Below, in pieces: positions 43,508 to 49,747 of a DNA stretch of 49,747 nt; position 1 is the first letter of the stretch, and each line of letters begins with the position of its first letter. The position numbers and the translations under genes were made by a program. Under the pieces are notes generated by a model. That model was given only the letters and a program-made list of their open reading frames with translations. It did no database searches and was not told where the DNA came from. This DNA comes from UBA6136 sp044350805 (GTDB lineage: Bacteria; Pseudomonadota; Gammaproteobacteria; Methylococcales; Methylococcaceae): contig JBILGU010000019.1 of assembly GCA_044350805.1 (NCBI GenBank), positions 1-49,747 on the forward strand, read 5' to 3'.

Positions 43508-43548
43508 TTCCTATTGGGCGTTATTGATTTGTTCAGTATCGGATAAGA

Positions 43549-43562
43549 AATCTGTACAGATT
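43549..43562. promoter_or_regulatory. Perfect 14-bp palindrome between pgi and gnd
   Basis: AATCTGTACAGATT is self-complementary throughout and lies 43-56 bases before the gnd start. It is followed at once by a second palindrome, CTCCGGAG (43564-43571). A dimeric regulator could bind here. The sequence does not match the E. coli LexA box, whose half-sites are spaced further apart. Confidence 0.4.
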
Positions 43563-43581
43563 CCTCCGGAGTCCTACAGCC

Positions 43582-43593
43582 ACTATAAATAGT
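43582..43593. promoter_or_regulatory. Inverted repeat overlapping a TATAAA box just before gnd
   Basis: ACTAT-AA-ATAGT forms a 5-bp inverted repeat with a 2-base centre and contains TATAAA. It ends 11 bases before the gnd ATG and abuts the ribosome binding site GAGGT (43596-43600). It could be a -10 element only for a very short leader; a translational or operator role is as likely. Confidence 0.3.
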
Positions 43594-43604
43594 CTGAGGT
43601 ACGT

Positions 43605-45020
43605 ATGAGCGGATGTGATATTGGACTGATCGGCCTTGCCGTCATGGGCGAGAATCTGGTACTCAACATGGAGTCCAAGGGCTTCCATGTCGCTGTCTAT
43701 AATCGGACCACCGAAGTGACCGACAAGTTTGCTGAAGGCCGCGCCAAAGGCAAACGCATAACCCCTTGCAAAACACTGGAATCCTTTGTAGGCGCTCTGG
43801 CCAAGCCCCGAAAGATGCAGATCATGGTGAAGGCCGGGGGCCCCGTGGATGCCGTCATAGATCAGCTGATTCCCCTGCTTGAACCTGGCGATATCATCAT
43901 TGACGGCGGAAATTCACTCTGGACGGATACCCAGCGTCGTGAGAAACGTCTCAAGGAGATGGGCATTCATTTCTTCGGTGTTGGGGTTTCCGGCGGCGAG
44001 GAGGGTGCGCTCAAGGGACCGTCCATCATGCCTGGGGGTTCTGCTGAAGGATGGAAGGCTATCGCGCCGATTTATACCAAGATTGCTGCGATTGCCGAAG
44101 GTGAGGCCTGCTGTCGCCATATGGGTACGGATGGTGCAGGACACTACGTCAAGATGGTCCATAACGGCATCGAATACGGTGATATGCAGCTGATCTGCGA
44201 AGCCTATGCCATTTTGAAGGCCGTTCTGAATCCAACAGCCGATGAATTTGCCCAGATCTTCAATGACTGGAACCAGGGGGACCTGGACTCCTTCCTGATC
44301 GACATTACGGCCAAAATCTTTACCCATAAAGATCCGGAAACGGGCCAGCCCCTGGTGGACATCATCGTCGACAAGGCAGGTCAAAAGGGCACCGGTAAGT
44401 GGACAGTTGGCCATGCGACCGAAATGGGCGTGCCCTTGTCCGTGATTGCGAGTGCGGTAGAAGGCCGAATCCTGAGCTCACTCCGAGCGGAGCGTCTTGA
44501 GGCATCCAAGGTCCTTCCGGGTCCTGTACCTGGTGCCTATACGGGCGATCGCCAAGCACTCATCACGGCTGTCCGTGATGCCCTTTATGCCAGCAAGATC
44601 ATTAGTTATGCGCAGGGTTTCGTTCAGCTGGGCGCGGCTTCTGAGCTTTATGGCTGGAAGCTTAATTTTGGCGATATTTCGTCTATCTGGCGCGGTGGCT
44701 GCATCATCCGGGCACGGTTCCTCAATCGCATCACGGATGCATACCGAAAGGATCCCGGACTTAAGAATCTGATCCTTGATCCTTACTTCAGAGATATCAT
44801 CGTCAACACGCAGTCAAACTGGCGCAAGGTGGCTCAGGTGGCCGTTGAATATGGGGTTGCAACTCCGGCTTTCTCATCGGCACTCTCCTACTACGATAGC
44901 TACCGAACAGCCCGCCTGCCGCAGAATCTCCTTCAGGCTCAGCGTGACTTTTTCGGAGCACACACCTTCGAACGACTAGACAAGCCCGAAGGACAGTTCT
45001 TCCACAACGACTGGTTCTGA
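43605..45020 (+). CDS. gnd: 6-phosphogluconate dehydrogenase, decarboxylating
   Basis: Gnd converts 6-phosphogluconate to ribulose 5-phosphate, CO2 and NADPH in the cytosol. The 471-residue product matches the dimeric NADP-linked class. The Rossmann motif is GLIGLAVMGENL, then YNRTTEVTD (the NADP-selecting Asn-Arg-Thr), GGNSLWTDTQRREK, GVGVSGGEEGALKGPSIMPGG, the catalytic KMVHNGIEYGDMQLI, and the family signature VDKAGQKGTGKWTVGHATEMG. GAGGT lies about 5 bases before the ATG. It follows pgi; zwf and pgl are not in the window. Confidence 0.97.
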   Translation: MSGCDIGLIGLAVMGENLVLNMESKGFHVAVYNRTTEVTDKFAEGRAKGKRITPCKTLESFVGALAKPRKMQIMVKAGGPVDAVIDQLIPLLEPGDIIIDGGNSLWTDTQRREKRLKEMGIHFFGVGVSGGEEGALKGPSIMPGGSAEGWKAIAPIYTKIAAIAEGEACCRHMGTDGAGHYVKMVHNGIEYGDMQLICEAYAILKAVLNPTADEFAQIFNDWNQGDLDSFLIDITAKIFTHKDPETGQPLVDIIVDKAGQKGTGKWTVGHATEMGVPLSVIASAVEGRILSSLRAERLEASKVLPGPVPGAYTGDRQALITAVRDALYASKIISYAQGFVQLGAASELYGWKLNFGDISSIWRGGCIIRARFLNRITDAYRKDPGLKNLILDPYFRDIIVNTQSNWRKVAQVAVEYGVATPAFSSALSYYDSYRTARLPQNLLQAQRDFFGAHTFERLDKPEGQFFHNDWF

Positions 45021-45032
45021 TCGATTGTGTTT

Positions 45033-45067
45033 AGAAGGGGAGGCAGCCTACAGGGTGTCTCCCTTCT
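45033..45067. terminator. Stem-loop after gnd
   Basis: AGAAGGG (45033-45039) pairs with CCCTTCT (45061-45067), with additional pairing possible inside the 21-base loop. It lies between gnd and the convergent BCAM0308-type gene. T-runs are short, so confidence is moderate. Confidence 0.45.
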
Positions 45068-45079
45068 GTTAAATCGGGT

Positions 45080-45580
45080 TTAATCGTCACGCCCCCAGCG
45101 AACACGGACTTCATAGGCCGCTGTTTGGTAGTCGATATCAAGATGCCCATCATAGGCACGCTTTAACTGGTCCCCCAGTTGGACGGCAAGATGGGGTTCT
45201 GTAAAGGTCAAAAGCCATGTGCCGTCTGGGTTCTTGACTCTGCCCATCAGGCGTTTGAGTGGATGCTCTTTTTTTTCCCGGTCCATGAGATTTGACATCA
45301 TCTGATCGATCTCGAGGAGATGTTGCTCAATAAACGTCCCATGGATGGTGAGATAGCCTGCAGGATTTCCATCTTGGGTTCGCTGACATGCCGGGCAGCG
45401 GATTGCCTGTCCGGTCTCTTTGCCATCGGGCCAACACCAACGCCCTTTGCGATAGATGGCGTCACAGTCGGGACAGGCTGTGGGATCTGGCCACTTTCGA
45501 TAATTCTGATAGGGATCATGGCGCCATTCCGTTAAAAATCGGATGGGGTGGCCAATGGCGTTGGTTTTTATGGGAGCCAT
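45080..45580 (-). CDS. BCAM0308-type zinc-ribbon protein
   Basis: A 166-residue soluble protein. Two Cys pairs, CPDC (C36, C39) and CPAC (C62, C65), form a zinc ribbon in the N-terminal third, with a conserved WRHDPYQNYRKW lead and GRWCWPDG between them. The rest includes HGTFIEQHLLEIDQMMSNLMDREKKEHPLKRLM and a final beta-rich domain ending YEVRVRWGRDD. This matches the BCAM0308 family of unknown function, which has been compared with NMD3-like proteins. GAGA lies upstream of the ATG. It stands between gnd (convergent) and the RRM genes on its own strand, with a terminator separating it from them. Confidence 0.75.
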   Translation of the reverse strand: MAPIKTNAIGHPIRFLTEWRHDPYQNYRKWPDPTACPDCDAIYRKGRWCWPDGKETGQAIRCPACQRTQDGNPAGYLTIHGTFIEQHLLEIDQMMSNLMDREKKEHPLKRLMGRVKNPDGTWLLTFTEPHLAVQLGDQLKRAYDGHLDIDYQTAAYEVRVRWGRDD

Positions 45581-45672
45581 GTTGCATCTCTTGCCGTAGA
45601 CAGTGAGATGATTTTTTAAGCTTTCAATGCGCCGACGACCATACGAAAGTCTACAGACAAAGGCGCATAAAA

Positions 45673-45692
45673 AAGGCCGCTAGAGCGGCCTT
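45673..45692 (-). terminator. Rho-independent terminator of the RRM gene(s)
   Basis: AAGGCCGCT (45673-45681) and AGCGGCCTT (45684-45692) form a perfect hairpin. On the minus strand the 3' arm runs into a T-run (TTTTTT, including the stem's final T residues) and then ATG, the standard intrinsic terminator form. It ends the transcript coming from the RRM genes and insulates the BCAM0308-type gene. Confidence 0.8.
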
Positions 45693-45817
45693 CAAAGGAT
45701 TGCGGGAATGTTAAGGTCAATCTTCAGGGTCTGAGCGATCATCACCTCACGGTGAAGACACTGCATGCCGCACTGACTGAAGGCTTGATGATGATTCCAT
45801 GCACCCGCATGATACTT

Positions 45818-45833
45818 TTCCCCGCAAGGGGAA
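45818..45833. other. Small perfect hairpin in the 3' region of the first RRM gene
   Basis: TTCCCC (45818-45823) and GGGGAA (45828-45833) pair around GCAA, a GNRA tetraloop when read on the plus strand. It lies 35 bases past the RRM stop, in a 176-base stretch before the terminator. That long untranslated tail could encode a structured 3' UTR or small RNA; nothing more can be said. Confidence 0.35.
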
Positions 45834-45868
45834 TTATTTAACCTGAATTCGATGCAAAAGATCGCTCA

Positions 45869-46180
45869 TTAGTAGCGACGATTGGCATCCGATCGCGAGC
45901 GTCCGGCGCCGAAGGAGTTGGAGCCTCCCTCTTCACGCGGCCGTGCTTCATTCACAATCATCGCGCGTCCATCAATTTCCTTCCCATTCAGCGCTGAGAT
46001 TGCTGAATTGGCATCGGCATCCGAGGTCATTTCAACAAATCCAAAACCGCGTGAACGGCCGGTTTCGCGATCCATGATGACCTTGGCTGACTGGATGTCG
46101 CCATAGGTTTCAAAGATTTCTTGCAGTTGTTGGGTGTCTACGCCGTAGCTGAGATTGCTGACGTATAAATTCTTGGCCAT
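45869..46180 (-). CDS. Small RNA-binding protein with one RRM domain (Rbp type)
   Basis: A 103-residue single RNA recognition motif protein. RNP2 is LYVSNL (5-10) and RNP1 is RGFGFVEM (44-51), both with the aromatic residues that stack on RNA. The short C-terminal tail is Gly/Ser/Arg/Asn-rich (GGSNSFGAGRSRSDANRRY). Such bacterial Rbp proteins are often cold-induced and bind mRNA. AGGAA lies 5 bases before the ATG. It follows the second RRM gene by 75 bases and ends at a strong terminator. Whether it is co-transcribed with its neighbour or has its own promoter cannot be told. Confidence 0.92.
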   Translation of the reverse strand: MAKNLYVSNLSYGVDTQQLQEIFETYGDIQSAKVIMDRETGRSRGFGFVEMTSDADANSAISALNGKEIDGRAMIVNEARPREEGGSNSFGAGRSRSDANRRY

Positions 46181-46255
46181 TTTGTTTCCTAAATAAGTAC
46201 TGGGGTTTTCGGGAGCGATCGCTTGACGTCTAATCGGCGCAAGCAGCGGTGGTTG

Positions 46256-46519
46256 TTATCGACGACCGCCACGACCGCTTCGGGCACGTTCTTCACCAAC
46301 CCGCAGGCTGTTTCCCTTGACGGTCTTGCCATTCAGGGCGGCAATGGCTGCTCTGGCTTCATGGCCTTCCATGTCGACAAATCCAAAACCACGGCAACGG
46401 CCGGTGAAGATGTCACGGGTGAGTTCATAGTTGAACACGCGGCCAAATTCCGCGAACAGTTCATTGAATTCTTTTTCGTTCATATCGCTGGGCAGATTCC
46501 CAACACGTAGCCTGATCAT
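46256..46519 (-). CDS. Small RNA-binding protein with one RRM domain (divergent copy)
   Basis: An 87-residue RRM protein. RNP2 is LRVGNL (4-9) and RNP1 is RGFGFVDM (43-50); the tail is SGRGGRR. It is only moderately similar to the neighbouring RRM protein, so the pair is not a recent duplication. ATG at 46519 is chosen, with GAGG 8 bases upstream; a longer frame reaches 46642 but the added residues are not RRM-like. It is the upstream member of the pair on the minus strand. Confidence 0.9.
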   Translation of the reverse strand: MIRLRVGNLPSDMNEKEFNELFAEFGRVFNYELTRDIFTGRCRGFGFVDMEGHEARAAIAALNGKTVKGNSLRVGEERARSGRGGRR

Positions 46520-46899
46520 TAGAGGGACCTCACGGGTAGCTTGGCCATGGACGGGTCTTTGCCGTACAGACCTTGAATGAGTGTGTGATGCAACATCGAA
46601 CGGAGCCCCAATGAAGGACTCAACATTAGAAGCTTGACCCACGCCAATCGTGGTTCGTCAGAACACGAGGGAAGACGATTGATTGCTGATATCAGCGATT
46701 CCAGTACGACCGGTTCGACGAAAATCCGGGGTACCCTTGGCGTTCTCAGCCAATAGCTGATGGTTGTGATCGCGCGGGGAGGGAGAAGCTGTGATTACCT
46801 CTCGCGAAAAGGAATTTCCTTTTGGAGATTCCTCCATCATACCCTTGTGCTGCCCGTTACGCCATCGCTATTCCTGAAGTGCCTTTAAACGCTCTTTTT
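46520..46899. other. Long leader/intergenic region between the ATPase and RRM genes
   Basis: About 380 bases with no convincing gene. It contains a perfect 12-bp palindrome GCTGATATCAGC (46685-46696), which extends to 18 bp with one mismatched pair, and an AAAAGGAA-T-TTCCTTTT inverted repeat (46807-46823). The latter lies some 77 bases past the ATPase stop and may help end that transcript. The part nearest the RRM gene could be a long 5' leader, as is common for cold-shock RNA-binding genes. Confidence 0.45.
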
Positions 46900-49581
46900 T
46901 CAGGTTCTTTCCCGTTTACGTCGGACCGAGGATTTTCGTTTCGGAAGTCCTTTTTTGGTATTTCCGATGACTTTATAAAGACGCCTCCGCTGGGGGGGTG
47001 TGCGATTGCGATATCTCAAAAGGCCTTTATAGATTTCGAACCATAGAACGGAGGCCGGTGCCCCTGCAATCGCCCACAATAGAGCCGTCTCTGAAGGAAG
47101 CTTGAAATGAAAAAGTTCCCCGGCAAAGGGGGCATAGAGCGAAATGCCCAAGGTGATCAAGGTACCCCCGAAAACCCACCACAAGGCCCCATTATTGACG
47201 CGAAGGGAGCGCAAGAGGCTGTCATTCCAGGAACGATTGACCAATAAAAGCGCAAGATTGCCCAAGACGAGGCTGACAAAAGTCAGCCCTCTGACCGCAT
47301 CTTCCGACAGACCTGTCATTACGGCGTAACCATAGAGACAGGCCGTCGTAAGAAGCCCCACGGACCCTTGGGTCAGAGCAATTACAACGAGGCGCCGGTT
47401 AAATAACCGTGAGCCCGGAACCCGGGGTGCACGATCCATGATGCCTGTTTCATCAGGCTCGACTTCAAAGACCACAGAACAGGCAGGATCGATGATCAGC
47501 TCAAGGAATACGATATGAATCGGCATCAAGACGATGGGCCAAACCGTTTGCGTGATCGACTCAAGGACAATGGGAAGGAGAGTGATCCCGGCGATCGGGA
47601 GATGGACCGCGATGATATAGGCCATGGCTTTACGCAGGTTGTCGTAGATCCGACGCCCCATGCGGATGCCTTCAATGATGGAATCAAATGAATCATTGAG
47701 GAGGATCAGGTCTGATGATTCTCTCGCGACATCCGTACCGCGCCGACCCATGGCAATACCTATGTTGGCCGCTTTGAGGGCAGGTGCATCATTTACCCCA
47801 TCGCCCGTCATGGCCACAATATCGCCTCTGATCTTAAACCCATGAATGATTCTGAGTTTCTGCTCTGGAACGACCCGGGCAAAAATACTAATTGAGGGCA
47901 GGGCGTCTGACAGCTCCTTATCGGTCATTCGATCCAGCATCTCGCCTGTAATGATCTTTCCTTCTTCAAGGCCGATCTGACGTCCGATATGTTGAGCGGT
48001 GACAGGGTAGTCTCCGGTGATCATCACAATCCTGATCCCCGCAGAACGGCATAACCTGATTGCTGCAGGGACTTTGGGGCGAATGGGATCCTTAAATCCA
48101 AGCAATCCGACAAATTCAAATGGGAACGCATGCTGGACTTCCGGAAGCTCTTGGGACACCGTGCGGGCGACGCCAAGTACACGAAGCCCTCTTTCTGCCA
48201 TCCGATTGACATCGCCCCGAATAGCTTGGATACGGGATGTGGAGAGGTGGCAAAGATCCATGATGGCCTCGGGAGCACCCTTCGTTGCAACGACGTAGCC
48301 TTCCTCACCGGGGTTTGTCGCCCAGACACAGGTCATTGCCAGGAGTTCTTTTTTCAGTGGGTACTGTTTTTCGAGTATCCATGCATCATGAAGATGCTCT
48401 TTCACGTAGCTCTTCCCGATGGCAAGTAACTCGCGCTCCATGGGATCAAAAGGATCTCGCTGGCTGGCAAGGACGGCTGTTTCAATCAGAAGATGGTGCG
48501 ATTCAGGAACGCCCTGGGCGAATTGTTCGCGCTCCCAAAGTTCACCGTTACTGCAAAGGCTTTGGAGTTGCATCCGGTTTTCGGTAAGGGTTCCGGTTTT
48601 GTCAGAGCAGATCACCGTCGCTGAACCCAGCGTTTCAATGGCGTGGTTGCGTCGCGTCAGGACCTGGACCTTTGAGAGTCGGTAGGCTCCCATGGCCAGA
48701 AAGATGGTTAAGACCACCGGGAATTCCTCCGGTAATACCGCCATAGCCAAAGTCAAACCCGAGAGAAGGCCGCCCAACCAATCCTGATGCATCACGCCCA
48801 GACTGACCGCTACTAAGAGGCAGAGAAGTCCCCCCAAAAGTGCCAGACGAACCACCCAAACCCCCGTTTCTTGCTCGAGTGCTGTGCGCGTTGTTGCAAT
48901 CGATCCAAGGCTGACCCCGATCTTTCCTAATTCAGTTTTGCATCCCGTCGATGTGGCCCTGGCGGCCCCATGTCCAGCGACGACGAGGGTTCCGGAATAG
49001 AGATAAGGCTGATCGTCACCTCCCGGAGAGCGATGGATCGCATCAGGTTCCCAATCCACCTTTCTTACAGGAAGCGATTCCCCGGTGAGCAAGGATTCAT
49101 CGACGGATAGGTGAGTGCTGTTGATCACGGTGGCATCAGCACAAATACGATCTCCTTCAGCAATCAGCAAAAGGTCACCCGGAACAATTTCACGGCTGTC
49201 GATGCGTGTTTTGATTCCATCCCGAATGACAAAAGATTGTGGACTTGAAAGGTCGCGAAGAGCCTCCAGCGCATGCTCGGTTTTCACTTCCTGGTAGAGC
49301 GTTATGAGTATGACCACGCCCACAAATCCCAGGAGAACCAGGGCCTCCTGAGGCTCACCCAGAAGAAAATAAATGCTGCCACAGGAGAGGAGCAGCAGCA
49401 GCATAGGCTCCCTAAGGACATTCAGGAGGATCGTCCAGAATCCGCGTGATTGGGATTCAGGTAAGGCATTGATCCCAAGGGATCGAAGCCGCATGCGTGC
49501 CTCCTGATGAGACAGACCCTCTAGGGATGAATCGAATGGCGGAGAACTTGTCGCCGGGTCTAGACTGGGCTTACGTTTCAT
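46900..49581 (-). CDS. Cation-transporting P-type ATPase, type II-like, with PEEFP motif
   Basis: An 893-residue ATP-driven cation pump. The N-terminal cation-ATPase domain (GLSHQEARMRLRSLGINALPES) precedes ten expected membrane segments. Key motifs are LLTGESLPV (actuator TGES), PEEFP (284-288, in the fourth membrane segment), the phosphorylation site DKTGTLT (Asp327), KGAPE in the nucleotide domain and MTGDGVNDAPALKAANIGIAMG in the hinge. Ca2+ pumps have PEGLP in the fourth segment; PEEFP marks a separate bacterial branch of unclear ion specificity. IHIVFLELIIDPACSVVFEVEPDE in the sixth segment is typical of that branch. The C-terminus is strongly basic. The ATG has no clear ribosome binding site. 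Confidence 0.9.
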   Translation of the reverse strand: MKRKPSLDPATSSPPFDSSLEGLSHQEARMRLRSLGINALPESQSRGFWTILLNVLREPMLLLLLSCGSIYFLLGEPQEALVLLGFVGVVILITLYQEVKTEHALEALRDLSSPQSFVIRDGIKTRIDSREIVPGDLLLIAEGDRICADATVINSTHLSVDESLLTGESLPVRKVDWEPDAIHRSPGGDDQPYLYSGTLVVAGHGAARATSTGCKTELGKIGVSLGSIATTRTALEQETGVWVVRLALLGGLLCLLVAVSLGVMHQDWLGGLLSGLTLAMAVLPEEFPVVLTIFLAMGAYRLSKVQVLTRRNHAIETLGSATVICSDKTGTLTENRMQLQSLCSNGELWEREQFAQGVPESHHLLIETAVLASQRDPFDPMERELLAIGKSYVKEHLHDAWILEKQYPLKKELLAMTCVWATNPGEEGYVVATKGAPEAIMDLCHLSTSRIQAIRGDVNRMAERGLRVLGVARTVSQELPEVQHAFPFEFVGLLGFKDPIRPKVPAAIRLCRSAGIRIVMITGDYPVTAQHIGRQIGLEEGKIITGEMLDRMTDKELSDALPSISIFARVVPEQKLRIIHGFKIRGDIVAMTGDGVNDAPALKAANIGIAMGRRGTDVARESSDLILLNDSFDSIIEGIRMGRRIYDNLRKAMAYIIAVHLPIAGITLLPIVLESITQTVWPIVLMPIHIVFLELIIDPACSVVFEVEPDETGIMDRAPRVPGSRLFNRRLVVIALTQGSVGLLTTACLYGYAVMTGLSEDAVRGLTFVSLVLGNLALLLVNRSWNDSLLRSLRVNNGALWWVFGGTLITLGISLYAPFAGELFHFKLPSETALLWAIAGAPASVLWFEIYKGLLRYRNRTPPQRRRLYKVIGNTKKGLPKRKSSVRRKRERT

Positions 49582-49666
49582 CGTGGGAGAGTGCGGTCAT
49601 GCATGATGTCAATCAACTCCGGCGCTTTGAGTTGGAATCCGCGCCTATCATTCCGCCCTCGGCTTC

Positions 49667-49684
49667 CATGCCTTAGTTGGCATG
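49667..49684. other. Perfect 6-bp hairpin upstream of the ATPase gene
   Basis: CATGCC (49667-49672) and GGCATG (49679-49684) pair around TTAGTT. It lies about 90 bases before the ATPase start, near the window edge. It could be an operator for the ATPase promoter or the end of a gene outside the window. The rest of 49582-49747 shows no gene. Confidence 0.3.
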
Positions 49685-49747
49685 ATCTTGGACGATTTTA
49701 GGCTCTCGGTTCGCGCTTCATCGGGCCCCTGACAGATCCTCGGAATT

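Noticed and set aside
43549..43562. AATCTGTACAGATT as a LexA SOS box
   Set aside because: The CTG and CAG half-sites are too close for the E. coli LexA spacing, and gnd is not a usual SOS gene.
46217..46224. GCGATCGC, the cyanobacterial HIP1 octamer
   Set aside because: Only an isolated 8-base match was noticed; gene content is proteobacterial.
46520..46642. N-terminal extension of the upstream RRM protein
   Set aside because: The added residues are not RRM-like, and ATG 46519 has a well-spaced GAGG.
46658..46840. A 60-codon minus-strand frame between the ATPase and RRM genes
   Set aside because: Low-complexity polar product and no family; it spans the palindromes, so it is more likely non-coding.
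1..49747. tRNA, rRNA, CRISPR, insertion sequences, integrases
   Set aside because: None seen on reading both strands; the conjugation genes at the left edge are the only mobile-element sign besides the REP-like repeat.

Overview
The window reads as chromosomal DNA of a Gram-negative proteobacterium, most likely gammaproteobacterial or a close relative. The evidence is LpxK, lipoprotein signals, TolC-type outer-membrane channels, RND pumps, a DsbD/TlpA thiol system, and close relatives of the E. coli proteins SrkA, RluA, RlhA, CreC, MdtABC and YtcA-MdtNOP. Base composition is moderate throughout. I saw no tRNA, rRNA, CRISPR array, transposase or integrase. Species cannot be named from sequence alone.

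Layout. 1-1.9 kb (minus): TraF and a shortened TraH of an F-type conjugation apparatus, directly after the housekeeping kinase gene srkA. 2-5.6 kb: srkA, a DUF4239 membrane protein, lpxK and a glutathione S-transferase. 5.6-11 kb: a YtcA-MdtN-MdtO type efflux operon with a divergent MdtP-like outer-membrane lipoprotein. 11-15 kb (minus): CzcC-like outer-membrane channel, DsbD, TlpA and a 34-residue membrane peptide. 15.3-18.2 kb: OprB-type porin, a spacer rich in inverted repeats with a REP-like element, a secreted repeat protein and rluA. 18.3-20.4 kb: a small K+ channel with an unusual filter, converging on a three-gene cassette (BFD-like [2Fe-2S] protein, Gly/Tyr-rich secreted protein, glycine-zipper lipoprotein). 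20.4-32.5 kb (minus): a five-gene run mdtA-mdtB-mdtC, Rieske oxygenase, giant AsmA-like DUF748 protein. 32.7-36.7 kb: DUF1269 protein, ZIP-like transporter, Cys-cluster protein, CreC-like histidine kinase and an NlpE-like protein. 36.9-41.5 kb: rlhA operon with a membrane protein and an NHL propeller, and a YahK-like alcohol dehydrogenase. 41.7-45 kb: pgi and gnd, with a possible leader peptide and hairpin upstream of pgi and palindromes between the genes. 45-49.6 kb (minus): BCAM0308-type zinc-ribbon protein, two small RRM proteins and a type II-like P-type ATPase.

Taken together the window is dominated by envelope functions: three tripartite-efflux-type gene sets, periplasmic thiol chemistry and several secreted or lipid-anchored proteins. 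The parts least explained by known systems are: (i) the BFD / Gly-Tyr-rich / glycine-zipper cassette, whose middle protein ends in an exact tandem module W-x2-C-x4-GYYP-x4-C-x3-W; (ii) the co-directional RND pump, Rieske oxygenase and AsmA-like run, which suggests oxidation of an envelope or exported substrate; (iii) a secreted protein with regularly spaced short beta-strand-like repeats; and (iv) the leader region of pgi.
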